The notes under the pieces are model-generated. The model worked only from the letters and a program-made list of their open reading frames with translations. It was not told the DNA's origin and searched no databases. The position numbers and the translations under genes were made by a program. From positions 27,114,986 through 27,178,985 of the forward strand of contig OY294049.1 in NCBI GenBank assembly GCA_958510825.1: 64,000 nt of DNA, written 5' to 3'. Of this stretch, positions 54,186 through 64,000 are shown piece after piece. Source of the DNA: Brachypterus glaber. Taxonomy: Eukaryota > Arthropoda > Insecta > Coleoptera > Kateretidae. Each line of letters opens with the position of its first letter. The first letter of the stretch is position 1.

Positions 54186-55619
54186 TAAATACTTTCTTTG
54201 TACTTTTTCAATTGCATCTATTTGCGTATTGTAGTTAGGGTACCACACCAGTGAACAGTATTCCAGTTTAGAGCGCACATAGGACATATATAGCAGTTTA
54301 ACGGTCCCGATTTTGTTAAAATTTCGAGAGCTTCTTATGATAAATCCAAGAGATCTGTTTGCACTAGAAATTATACTATCTACATGTTTTTGAAAAGTAA
54401 GTTGGCTATCGAAAGTGACACCAAGATCTTTAATTGTTTCGGGTCTGCTAAGTATTACATTTTTAATGTTATAATCGAATAAAAAAATGTTATTTTTCGT
54501 GGTGTAACTCATAACTTGACATTTATCCCCATTAAGGGGCAGTTTATGCTCATCACACCATCGAACTATTAAATCAAGGGCATTTTGTAGTACAACGCAG
54601 TCCGCCATTGAACGTATTCTTTTATATAATTTCATATCATCAGCAAAAAGCAGACCATATACCTCAATCAATAATAAAATAAGGTCGTTAATAAATATTA
54701 TAAAAAGAAGAGGACCCATATTTGACCCTTGAGGCACTCCAGATGTAGCTAAAAATATAAAGGACTTAAGTCCATTGTATTCAACGTACTGCTTTCTACT
54801 AATAAGATAAGAAATCATAAAATGCAAAAGTGGAATAGAAAAACCAATTTTATCAAGAAAATGTATAAGAAGACCATGGTCAAGCCTTTCAAATGCTTTA
54901 GAGAAGTCTGTATAAATTACATCCGTCTGTAACAACTTCTCAATTGATTCAGACAGAAATTGAGTTATACATACCAGGTTGGTGACGGTTGACCTGCCTT
55001 CCATGAAGCCATGTTGCTGAGGAAGTATTTTATTTTTTACATGCGGATAAATTACTTTATGAAGTAACATTTCAAATACTTTGCAAAAATTGTTTATGAT
55101 TGTAATTGGCCTGTAATTACGAATATCCGATTTCTTTCCTTTTTTAAAAACAGGGCAAACTTTAGAAATTTTCCAGCATGCTGGAAAAACGCATGTTTTA
55201 AGTGACATATTAAACAGACGGACAAGAGGTTTTGATAACTCAGCAGCGCAATTTCTAACCAAAAATGACGGAATGCCATCTGGTCCCATAGTAAAAGTAG
55301 ATTTAAGTTGTTTTGCTGCGGTACAAACCTCAATTTCAGAGAAGCTTTTTAATGTTAATACGTCCTGATTCGCGTATTGAGGAGTAAAATCTACATTAGT
55401 ATTTGTATTTACAAAGGATTCTTCGAAAAATTTAGCAAATGAATCAAGTATGTCTTGTGTTTTATTAAGATTTTTACCGTCAAATGTCATTTCACTTGGC
55501 AAGCCATATGAGGACTTTTTTTTATTTATAAATGACCAAAACTTTTTAGGATCGGACTGAATGTCATTTTCTATATTTCGAGGTCGAGTTATAGTATTCG
55601 GGTATATTGAAATCCCCAA
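54144..55619 (-). pseudogene. LINE ORF2 reverse transcriptase (491 codons)
   Basis: Almost the whole RT is open: MGPDGIPSFLVRNCA (about 111-125), SKVCPVFKKGKKSDIRNYRP (about 152-171), HGFMEGRSTVTNL, YTDFSKAFERLDH (about 236-248), SGVPQGSNMGPLLFIIFIND (about 293-312) and LLFADDMKLY (about 323-332), the active site. Then LNGDKCQVMSY, LGVTFDSQLTF and SKLEYCSLVWYP. The FADD box is intact. The frame starts at the fusion with the endonuclease and ends in the frameshift into 53818-54185. RT would drive target-primed copying. It is the best-preserved RT in the window but lacks its joined endonuclease. Confidence 0.92.
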
Positions 55620-55989
55620 CCACTATTACCCTACCTTCATAAAGTATTTCTAGTGTTAACAAGTAGTTAAAAAAATCTTCATAAACTGCTGGAGGTAGAC
55701 TGTTAGGTATATAGACCCCCACCAGAATTAAGTAGTCGGACGCAAACTTAATTCTGATTGCAAGCGCATCCACCAAGCTGCTATATAATGTACTATCTAA
55801 CGAAATTCTTGTTGCATTAAAAGTGTTCTTAAGAGCAATGAGTACCCCCCCACCTCTGTCGGCCTCAACTATATCATACTTGCGATCGCCTCTAAATATA
55901 TTGTATTCATCGGAACAAATTTCACTGTCCAGCACCGAATCATGTAGCCATGATTCTGTCAGAACAATGCATGGAAAATTACAAGCCAA
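55564..55989 (-). pseudogene. LINE ORF2 apurinic-like endonuclease, N-terminal half
   Basis: Motifs in order: VLTESWL (the E of the catalytic site), RGGGVLIALK, DYLILVGVYIPN, and VVGDFNIP (the D-x-N motif). The domain then breaks off: after NIPEYYNS the DNA joins directly to the stretch before the RT with a shifted frame, so about 150-200 residues with the final catalytic His (SDH block) are gone. The minus-strand start before it was also lost. Confidence 0.88.
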
Positions 55990-56145
55990 GACCGAGTGAT
56001 ATAATTGCGTTAGTTTTGTATTTATACCGCGAGCATTCTGATAATAAATATTAAAATTGTATTGTACAGGTTGAACTGTTTTACCACGCGACTGTGCGAC
56101 GGGCGAAGACGTATGACTGACATCGGTGGTGGGGACTAATAGTTG

Positions 56146-56450
56146 CTAATCGGGAGACACAAAATCAGAACGCATTTTATCGCAAAAATGTAAGTATACG
56201 GCGCATTTGACGTCCCACACTGCATGACCAGTGTTAAACGTCGTACCATGCTTTGAATTATTCGTGACACAATTACTACATTTTAGGACAGTTTCTCTAC
56301 AATCTTTTAGGTCATGATTTTTACTGCAACGCGGACATGAAAGTTTGTTAGTGCACTTACTTGAGTGATGCTTGAATTCGTTACATTTAAAACAGCGAAG
56401 TATATCGAATGCGTCATAAATGGCACAGCGATCATAACCTATAAAGATAT
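56146..56450 (-). pseudogene. LINE ORF1 (Gag-like) zinc-knuckle region
   Basis: Three cysteine clusters follow each other: CFKCNEFKHHSSKC (CCHC), CPRCSKNHDLKDC and CSNCVTNNSKHG, the Jockey-type ORF1 pattern for RNA binding. The frame ends VSPD before a stop at 56146. Upstream of SVNIFIGYDRCAIYDAF the LINE sequence ends and unrelated repeat DNA begins, so the earlier half of ORF1 is missing. Confidence 0.85.
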
Positions 56451-57170
56451 TAACCGACTTCCAAAAAAGAAGGAGGTTATCAATTCGACGTGAGTAATTC
56501 CACGTCAACTAGCCCCTCGATCCGGAACTCATCTCTCCGATTTTGGTGATATTTTACATGTCCCCATAACTAAGTGTTTATATACACCCATTAATGGCGT
56601 TTGGACTTGAGATAATAGGGTGGGCCATTTTTTGCCTTTTTCAAAATCGGAAAACAACCTGTAATAAATTCGTAATAACTTAACTTCTATTGAAGATATA
56701 GACTTTAGTAGTATTGATTTGTAAAGAGAATCAAATTATGGTCTAGAAAATCCATTTTTTAACCATTCTGATGTTTCCAAGATGGCGGACCGCCATGCCA
56801 ATTCGGGGAAGTTTATATTTTGTATCCCCAAAATAGCTTATCTTCGATTTTTTTTTATTTTTTTACTATTTACTTGTATTTAGTGGTAGTATGTCCCTAT
56901 AAAATATTTCGACTCAAACGACATATTTGTGGGAGATATGACCCATAATGTGCGACCATACCCTAATTTTTTTCATTTTCAACTACAAAAAATGAGTTCT
57001 GTGAGGAATTTAATGAAGAAACTAAATCCATTGCACAATATTATTAATTTAATTACATATTTAATGAAAACGGCCTTCAATAAAAAATGTACAGGGTGTA
57101 CCAAAAATCAAGGAGCACCCTATACAGGGTGTCACAGAATGTTTCCAAAATCTCTTCAGGATAATTAGAT
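56450..57170. repeat. Inserted repeat with terminal CCGACTTCCAAAAAAG motif
   Basis: CCGACTTCCAAAAAAGAAGG (56455) starts a block with TCTCCGATTTTGGTGATATT and ATAGGGTGGGCCATTTTTTG. It resembles the terminal text of 26731-28600 (CTCTCCGATTTT, GAGATATTAGGTTGGGTCAT). 57089-57125 holds two ACAGGGTGT motifs, another MITE terminus. The ORF at 56929-57168 is not supported. Confidence 0.6.
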
Positions 57171-57209
57171 CTCGAAATAATGCCACAAGTTCATATAAAA
57201 TTTTTGTCT

Positions 57210-57840
57210 ACGGCCCCTCTACTCTGAGATATTTGCCCCCCAAGATGAAATAGAAAAATAATTTTTTTTGGATAACTTTTTTACTTTTTAATATTTATTG
57301 ACAATTTTTTTTGAGTTGTTTAAGAAAATTAATTCGCATTGAATGATTTTAACAGAAGTTTTAAAAGTTATCAGAAAAGTCAGGGGCGGACTTCCGTTAT
57401 GGTTCCAAACTCCTAAACTTTTTTAGGGGTACAAATTCTAGACTTTTAATTACTTTTGTACATTCTGTGATCAACTTTGATCAAAAAATCACTCTATACA
57501 AAATTTGATAAAATGACGTGTTTCCGAGAAAAAGGCACTTTTTTAATTCAAAGGCAGTAGGACCGTAAAAAAATATTATTTTTATATTATTTGAAAAATA
57601 GCATAAAAAGTTCATAGGAAATTTTCGACTAGGATCCCCCTCCTTTGAGATATTTGCTCCTTAGATGAAAAATAAAAATTCAAACTTTTTGAACAAGTTT
57701 TTAAATATTTTTAACGATTTTTTTAAAGGTTATTTTAGAAACTTTAAATGCATCGAATTATTTTAACAGACATTTGAAAAGTTATGAGAAAAATCAGGGG
57801 CGGACTTTTGCTATATGAGTTAAAAATTTCACACTTCTGA
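57210..57840. repeat. Two direct copies of a ~250-bp unit, ~410 bp apart
   Basis: CTGAGATATTTGCCCCCCAA (57223) resembles 57640-57665, and GAAAAGTCAGGGGCGGACTT (57374) resembles 57790-57810, with homologous text between. The ORF at 57744-57968 has no domain. Confidence 0.65.
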
Positions 57841-58061
57841 TTACTTCGTCTAAATAAGGAAAGCAAATTACAAACAATATTTAACAAGTTAAAATTACAT
57901 ATTAAAAAAATAAAATTTAAATAATAACAGTCACATTTAGAAATATGTAAGTAAAAAGCAAAAAGCATTGGGGTGGTCCAAAGTTTTATTTTTGTTTCGA
58001 TCTTTCTAAAAATGTGTCAAATGGCTTCTTTTAGTTATATTGATGTAGACTAATGTCCATA
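57841..58061. other. Spacer, nothing recognised
   Basis: A+T-rich; GGGGTGGTCCAAAG at 57971 may be a transposon end. Confidence 0.35.
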
Positions 58062-59449
58062 AGGGAAAGTTTCCTAATATATGGAAAAAGTCTTATATTA
58101 CTCCGATTTTCAAAAATGGGAATCGTAGTGATTTGAAGAACTACAGACCTGTTTCGAAGATATCTCAAATACCAAAATTGTTTGAGAAACTTGTTACTAA
58201 ATATTTTAATTTTCATTTCCAGTCTATTCTATCAAATAATCAGCATGGCTTTCAAAAGGCAAGTCTACAAATACCAATTTGTTATGTTTTGGGAACTTCG
58301 TATTGAATGCTTTGGAAAAGGGGTACCAGATTGATTTAATCTATACCGATTTTTTTAAGGCATTTCATACAGTTCCACATAATGTACTTTCTAATAAAAT
58401 GTACGTCTGGGGTGTTTTTGGCGTTTTATATGACTGGTTTGTTGATTTCATCAGTGGCAGGTAGCAGGTGGTGAGGTTATACAATGCATTATCTGAACCC
58501 ATAGAACTAACTTCAGGAGTTCAACAAGGTGACCATCTCTCCACGTTAATTTTTTATTTATTTATTTATGACATTGGTCCGTATTTAAAGACATCTAAAT
58601 GCGAATACTTAATTTTCGAGGATGATCTTAAGTTTTTTACTATTATTTAATCTGAAAAGGATTGTGCCTTGGGTTCAAAATGCATTGGATAAGGTTCATA
58701 CTTGGTGCCTTGTCAACGGCAAAAAAATATATGTCAATAAATGTAAGTCGATCCAGTTTTATAGAAATCAGATTCCCATATTACACACTTACAATATTGA
58801 GAATGTTAATTTAGAGAATTTTTATTCTATAAAGGATTTAGCCGTACTTTACGATAGTAAAATGTGCTTTAATGAACATGTACTAAAACAAGTTAATAAA
58901 TCTTTAAAAATGTTTGGGTTTTTAAAAAGAAATTTAAGAGATTTTAAAAATATTAGTTGCATTAAGCAATTATATTTTTCTATTGTGAGATCTAACCTCG
59001 AATTTAGTTCCGTGATTTGGTCTCCCAATTATAATTTTTATATTGATTTAGTTGAAAATGTGCAAAACCGTTTTTTGAGGTTTTTAGCTTACAAGGCCAA
59101 CATTCTGGTGTCGGGAAACTCCTCTGAATCCAAAAGAGTTTATTTTAATATCGAGTCTCTTAAAAACAGACGTATCATTTTAGATCAAACCTTCCTTTTT
59201 AAAATAGTAAACGGGCTAGTAGACTGTCCTGAAGCCCTAGCATTACTAAATTTTTTGATACCCTCCAACAATAGGACCTCTCGTATTTTCTACAATACTC
59301 CACATAGAACCAATTATGGTAATAATTCTCCTATTAGTAGGATATACAGGCTTGCTAATATGATAGACTTGAATTTTTTCACTAATTTGACTAATTTTAA
59401 AAAGCAACTTAGTTCTCGGGACCTGAATAGGTTAGTTTTAGATATATAA
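58062..59449 (+). pseudogene. LINE reverse transcriptase remnant with EDD in place of ADD
   Basis: Consecutive blocks: FPNIWKKSYITPIFKNGN and NYRPVSKI (58070-58170), NNQHGFQK, a frameshift near 58262, IDLIYTDFFKAFHTVPHNVL, a TAG at about 58462, SGVQQGDHLSTLIFYLFIYD, then LIFEDDLKFF (58610-58635), where the usual FADD reads FEDD. A frameshift near 58650 leads to the 275-codon frame ending 59449 with LVNGKKIYVNKCKSIQF, SNLEFSSVIWSPNY and VQNRFLRFLAYK. The A-to-E change in the active site, one stop and two shifts mean the copy is dead. Confidence 0.85.
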
Positions 59450-59545
59450 CTTGTGATTTATATTGTGATATGTATTAATATTTTTTATATTTATTATTGT
59501 TAAAATGGAATTTCCGTAAATAAACTACTATTACTATTACTAAAT
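58062..59545 (+). mobile_element. 5'-truncated LINE, Jockey-like, decayed
   Basis: RT codons from 58062 to 59449, then a 3' UTR and an AATAAACTACTATTACTATT tail near 59520-59545. The protein resembles the RT at 54144-55619 but the copies are diverged and oppositely oriented. Confidence 0.85.
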
Positions 59546-59952
59546 TATATTCATTTATTTATATTTACACTTAATTTGTTGTCACATAACCGTTCATATA
59601 TAATCCTCATCTTCATTCATTAGCAGATCCCGGAATAAATAGGACATACCAATAAAATTATTGGCATTTTATAATATCCTGTTAATTGAATTATTATTGC
59701 AATAAGTATGCAGTAAATTGTTATAAAACAGTTTGTATACTTTTACAATGTTATTTAGTCTGATAATGTGAATAACGATTTTACCTTTTTTATTTTAAAT
59801 TTAATATTAAATATAAGGGGCTGATCAAATATTACGTAATATAAGTATACTTTGGTGTGCTGTACGTATATATCGTTTTCCATATGGCTGAAAACGATTC
59901 TATCGTTTTCTATATTATTCTATATGGAAAAATAAAAAAGAATCGTATACAC
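59546..59952. other. Unassigned spacer
   Basis: 59819-59845 (GGGGCTGATCAAATATTACG) looks like a transposon terminus. CGTTTTCTATATTATTCTAT and similar text repeats at 59870-59935. Confidence 0.4.
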
Positions 59953-60439
59953 CCGGGAAAAAAAGGTTTATATATTTGAGATATGATCGGATCTCTGTAT
60001 ATCCAAATTTCATGTCCAAGAATATATCAAGAGATCCAATCATATATGCTTATATATAAGCAGTTATATATCAAGAGATCCAATCATATCTCGTCATATA
60101 TGAGCAGATATGCTTATATATAAGCAGATATAATGTATTTGTACAAGTGATTAGATATAAAAATATATGTGCATATATCAAGAGATCCGATCATTTCTCT
60201 TCATATATAAGCAGTTATATATCAAGAGATCCAATCATATCTCGCCATATATGAGCAGATATGCTTATATATAAGCAGATATAATCTATTTATACAACTG
60301 AGATATGATTGGATCTCTAGATATATAAATGCTTATATATAAGCATATATGATTGGATCTCTTGATATATTCTTGGACATGAAATTTGGATATACAGAGA
60401 TCCGCTCATATCTCAAATATATAAACCTTTTTTTGCCGT
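59953..60439. mobile_element. Palindromic MITE with GAGATCCAATCATAT repeats
   Basis: 59954-60060 (GGGAAAAAAAGGTTTATATA, TTCATGTCCAAGAATATATC) pairs with 60340-60439. The centre holds two direct copies of a ~95-bp block (60059 and 60210, 151 bp apart) with CAGTTATATATCAAGAGATC and TATATGAGCAGATATGCTTA. The ORF at 60349-60561 crosses the right end and is not a gene. Confidence 0.85.
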
Positions 60440-60856
60440 GGATTCAGTTTCAAAATCTTATCGGAATTTATATGTTAACAAGGTACTTGGATGCGCTGTA
60501 CGTCGTACATAATTTTTTATACACATCGGCTCGCGATGTTCAACTTTGTTCTTCAAAATAATTCATCATCTTTTTTGTCACTGTTTTTATTATTTTTATT
60601 ATTTTTCGTCGATATTTAGTAGTTATGGTACAAATTGCCTTAGTTTTATTGTTACATTGTGTACTTTTTTGTATGAAAACAAGTAATGAATAAAATAAAA
60701 ACAATGTCATATTCGTAATCAGTGCCCCCAAATTAGTTAATACAGGATTTTGGTCAACTATTTTTTATTCTGGCCCACTGTGCACCGCACCGTGAATAGG
60801 CCTAAGTAACTAACCTATAGGTTGTTATCCAAAGTCCTAGGCTGGGATTGTTTTTG
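60440..60856. other. Spacer, nothing recognised
   Basis: A+T-rich, ORF 60540-60731 without domain. Confidence 0.35.
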
Positions 60857-62126
60857 GTAAAAATCGGGGTGAGGTAAGGGCTAAAACTGGGCTTGCAAAA
60901 ATTATCTTTTTCAACAACTTTTTTTTTGCTTTTCAAAATACAATACTATAAAAAAATAAGGGAAAAAACTTTCCTATATTTATTAGTGATTTTTGAAAGG
61001 CTGTATTCAAAAGAAAATTGATCGTATGTAGATTAAAATAAAAGGGTTTGAAGCTTTAAGTTTATAGTTTTGAGATCTTTTGCAACAAAATTTTGTGAGG
61101 CACGGTTATCGCGCAATCATAAGAAATAGTTCGAGACAAAAAAATCCAATTTTTGTTTTTTTTTTGGCACGGACTTGGGAAAATTTTTCTTAGTTAAAAC
61201 CATTCATTGGTCAGTTAGCTTGTTTATTCAGCTTTAATTTGCTCTTTTTTATTCTCTCTTCGTCCATTTTTCGCTGAGATATCAGACTTTAAATGAACAA
61301 GGATCCTTTTGTTCTTGATCATCGATATCTCAGCAACGAATGACCTCACAGTAAATCAAAAGGCGGCTTTAAAAACTTGAATAAATTCTCTACACCCAAA
61401 AATGAAATGGATTTTTTTTGCCAAAAGATCTCAAAACTAGAAAATTAAAGCTTCAAATTTCTTTTTTTTTTAATATTGATACGACTATTTTTTACTGAGA
61501 TCACTAAAAAATTTTTGTTCCCTTTTATTTATTCTATCCAGTGGTGTATGTAATAAACTTCTTTTGAAAAAAAGTATTATTTTGTTGGTAGCATTTTTTT
61601 TGCGATAAGTTTTAATTGAAACCGTGAATTGATCTAAGATTTAGTGTCGAAAAATAAAAAAAGTAAAACTTTAATTTTTTAATTTTTTTACACTATGGTA
61701 AAACCTGAAAAAAAAATCGCAACATTAGGATGGTTAAAATTTTTAAAACATGTCCTATTTTGCTATTATTTAATATAAAGGCATACTTGAGGAATTTTGG
61801 TTCGAAACTCAAAATTCCTAAATTCAAAATGGCGGATCTAGTTTTTGTTTTTGCCAAATTTAAACTAACTGAAGAATGTCCATTTTAATTTTGAGAAAAA
61901 CGTAATGCGCTACTAGTAGGTAAGTTTTTTTCTGTCTTCGGTCGTGCATATGGACCTATGCTTCACTAGGGTCCATAAAATACGACGTCACACAGAAAAA
62001 TTCACTTACCTCTACTAGGAGCGCAAATAAATATTTTTCAAAAAAAAATTAAGTTTCTTTTTCCAGAAAAAAGAAAAAATAATTAAAGCCTTATTTTTAC
62101 CCCATTACCTCACCCCGATTTTTACC
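60857..62126. mobile_element. Fold-back element (~1.27 kb) with nested palindrome
   Basis: GGTAAAAATCGGGGTGAGGT (60857) pairs with 62105-62126. 61040-61090 (GAAGCTTTAAGTTTATAGTT) pairs with 61420-61470 around a different centre, so a second palindrome is nested. A further hairpin lies at 61907-62027. Confidence 0.7.
61907..62027. repeat. Hairpin with ~33-bp arms
   Basis: GCGCTACTAGTAGGTAAGTT (61907) is nearly the complement of 62008-62027 (TACCTCTACTAGGAGCGC). A ~50-base loop contains its own inverted pair TGGACC/GGTCCA. Confidence 0.8.
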
Positions 62127-62529
62127 AGTATAACCAAGTCAATGAGGAAATTAAGCTTATCTTATTGTACTTACTGCAATGTATTTCTGCTTGGAATAAA
62201 AGCACATTCCAATATTATTCCACAAAGAAACAGAATCGGGTTGATAAATAACGGCAACTTTGTATTTTGACAGAGCCACGTCGTATTCTTCGTGCATCTA
62301 AAAATAATACATAGAAATGTTAAATCTTATTTATTATAATAATAAAGTTATTTAATATTTCCTTAAAGTCTTAAAAAAAACTTTAATGTCAAACTTTTTT
62401 TACGTAGGTGGAAAGTAGCCATAAATATTTTATAAGAAACATTCTTGAGGATTTTAATTAATTAAATAAATATCCTAAACGTGCTATGAATCCGGTGTTA
62501 GATGGTCTAAGTCGCATTTACAAATCTTA
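62127..62529. other. Spacer, nothing recognised
   Basis: A+T-rich sequence with no ORF of note. Confidence 0.35.
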
Positions 62530-62631
62530 AAAAGATTTCCTTCAGATTACCTCCTCTTTTTTTAAAAAAATCGTAGAAACTCGAGGTAATCTTTGGAGGT
62601 AATCTGGAGGAAATCTTTGAAGATTTCCTCC
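62530..62631. repeat. Short compound palindrome
   Basis: GGAGGAAATCTT (62606-62617) and AAGATTTCCTCC (62620-62631) are perfect complements around a TG. 62534-62556 (GATTTCCTTCAGATTACCTC) also pairs with 62590-62615. Confidence 0.85.
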
Positions 62632-63330
62632 TAAAAGAAATTCAGGTGTAGGCACAAAATTTTGTCAGCTGTTTACCCCTTCGATTTGAAATTATTTTTT
62701 TTAAATTGAGCTACACTGAGAATTCTTTATCGTAGTAAATACTAAATTTTTTTGCCTATTTGGAACCCCAGGCAACATTTGTTATTAATTACCACTTAAA
62801 TTTTACAAACGGTTGTGAAATTTAGGTAAAAAATAGTATTTCGATTCGATTATAAAAAATTGATATTTCGATGCCTACGGAGTAGGCCACATGACCCCCA
62901 TGACCATGACCAAGACTATGACTTTTATTAAGCAACCAACCTAGATTATTTTAAGCCCAAATTTATCCATATATAGAAAAAAAATTTAGTAATTTTAGAA
63001 AAAATATATGGATTTTAGCTTTTTTTGCTGGTATCGCAACTCTACGAATGGTTCGATTTTGGCAAAACTTGGCCCGATGCATTTTTTTAAAGGACGATGA
63101 CGCGACCGAGTCGTAATTTTAGGACAGTCGGCAAATTTCAGGATTCCCAAATCAGGGAAAACAGGAAAAAGTCAGGGAATTTAAAATCTTCATTTGGAGA
63201 AACTGAAATTTAGCTACTTTTTGCCTAAAATACAGGGAAAATATTAAAAATCTTAAAATCTTAAACAGGGAATTTTGGCTGGAAGGGTTTCATTAGATTT
63301 TAATTGATTTACTATATTTTAGACTTTTAA
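62632..63330. other. Unassigned spacer
   Basis: 63014-63110 (CTCTACGAATGGTTCGATTT, GACGATGACGCGACCGAGTC) is G+C-richer but short and without an ORF. Nothing recognised. Confidence 0.35.
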
Positions 63331-63333
63331 ATT

Positions 63334-63990
63334 CGTAAAAATTTTCGCCTGCAGCGCTGGAGTTTCTTGCATTTTTGTAAACATTTAAATTTAATTAATT
63401 CTATTAATTAAAGACTGACAAATTTTCGCCTGGGGCGCTAGAGCTTTTTATGTTTATGGTTATTTAAGATTGTAGAACTTTGTGAACCTGAAATTCGTAA
63501 ACATTTTCATGTATTTTTCTGAAATTTAAAGTTATGAAACTGTTTAAAAATTTTAATAGGCCAAAGTTTGTAAAAATTTTCGCCGGCAGCGCTAGGGCTC
63601 TCTTACTTTTTTTATTTAATATTGTAGAACTTAAGCAAGGAACTCGTAAAAACTTTCGCGGGTGGCGCTAGGGTTACCTACGTTTTTTTTTTTTCAAGAT
63701 TCTCAATCTTAATGAAATTTGTAAAAATTTCCGTTTACAGTGCTACATTTTTTTGTATTTTTGAGATATTTTAAATTTTAAGACCATCAAATTTGTAAAA
63801 AAAATAGCATGCAGTGCTAAAGTTTTTTTTGTATGTTTGTGAAATTTTAAATTGAAGCCTGATTTAACATTAAAATAGATCATCAAATATTTCTGCGGCT
63901 CTAGGATTTTTTTAAGTTTTTTTTTTTTAATATAAAATCTTAGTTTTAGTAAGAAAAGGACGTATTTATAAATCTGTATGCAGACACTCA
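63334..63990. repeat. Degenerate ~77-bp tandem repeat
   Basis: A motif like TTTTCGCCTGCAGCGCTGGA starts near 63343, 63423, 63578, 63651, 63727, 63804 and 63888. Most spacings are 73-84 bp, with one double step where the copy near 63500 has lost the motif. Divergence rises to the right. The ORF at 63743-63991 is repeat sequence. The array may continue past the window. Confidence 0.7.
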
Positions 63991-64000
63991 TACAGGGCCG

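Larger units (their letters stand above)
53646..56450 (-). mobile_element. Jockey-like LINE, internally deleted, interrupted at its 5' side
   Basis: Minus-strand order: ORF1 zinc knuckles (56450-56146), endonuclease (55989-55564), RT (55619-54144), C-terminus (to 53818), 3' UTR and a (TTTA)n tail at about 53646-53670. A different repeat begins at 56450 and cuts ORF1. EN and RT have been fused by a deletion. Confidence 0.9.

Overview
This window looks like gene-poor, repeat-saturated nuclear DNA of an insect. The evidence is strong A+T richness, Jockey-like and RT-only LINE fragments with short A+T-rich tails, a Ty1/copia element, a Ty3/gypsy element, a piggyBac transposon, a tRNA-derived SINE, and many fold-back or MITE-like DNA elements. 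Beetle-like repeats (for example termini beginning TACAGGGTG) are common, but the order cannot be fixed from sequence alone. I found no convincing host gene. The best non-transposon candidate is a 164-codon minus-strand ORF at 29399-29893 with a signal-peptide-like start.

Layout, left side. 1-4252 is a young gypsy element: the tail of the 5' LTR, a heavily deleted interior holding only the end of integrase, and a complete 2-kb 3' LTR. 4503-5503 is a 1-kb compound tetranucleotide array. 5546-8916 is a large hAT-type fold-back element with an 8-bp target duplication, itself split by a 759-bp TA-inserting element. 8974-13009 is a complete but broken copia element on the minus strand. 13110-20640 holds fold-back elements, LINE fragments, an element carrying a decayed zinc-finger exon, and a TACAGGGTG MITE.

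Middle. 21450-23575, 24172-26583 and 26731-28600 are three large palindromic elements; the first and third contain internal tandem units, the second contains nested palindromes. Then come the candidate secreted ORF, a SINE (30660-30938), and a nearly perfect inverted repeat with a 200-N assembly gap at its centre (31197-32561). That inverted repeat carries a Penelope-like C-terminal coding tail and a hammerhead-ribozyme-like motif. A piggyBac element (33756-36195) with two frameshifts but intact acidic motif residues follows, then MITE copies and tandem repeats.

Right side. 39360-50304 is a stack of fold-back elements, several nested inside one another, preceded at 44051-44165 by a run of adjacent perfect palindromes. 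52046-59545 holds three decayed LINEs in both orientations. 59953-62126 has two more palindromic elements, and the window ends in a degenerate ~77-bp tandem repeat.

The recurring theme is inverted-repeat DNA: much of the window can fold on itself, and several palindromes have been invaded by others, often near their centres. Almost no protein-coding unit is intact, so the window is best read as a transposon graveyard with a few young insertions. Coordinates of fold-back boundaries were judged by eye and may be off by tens of bases.
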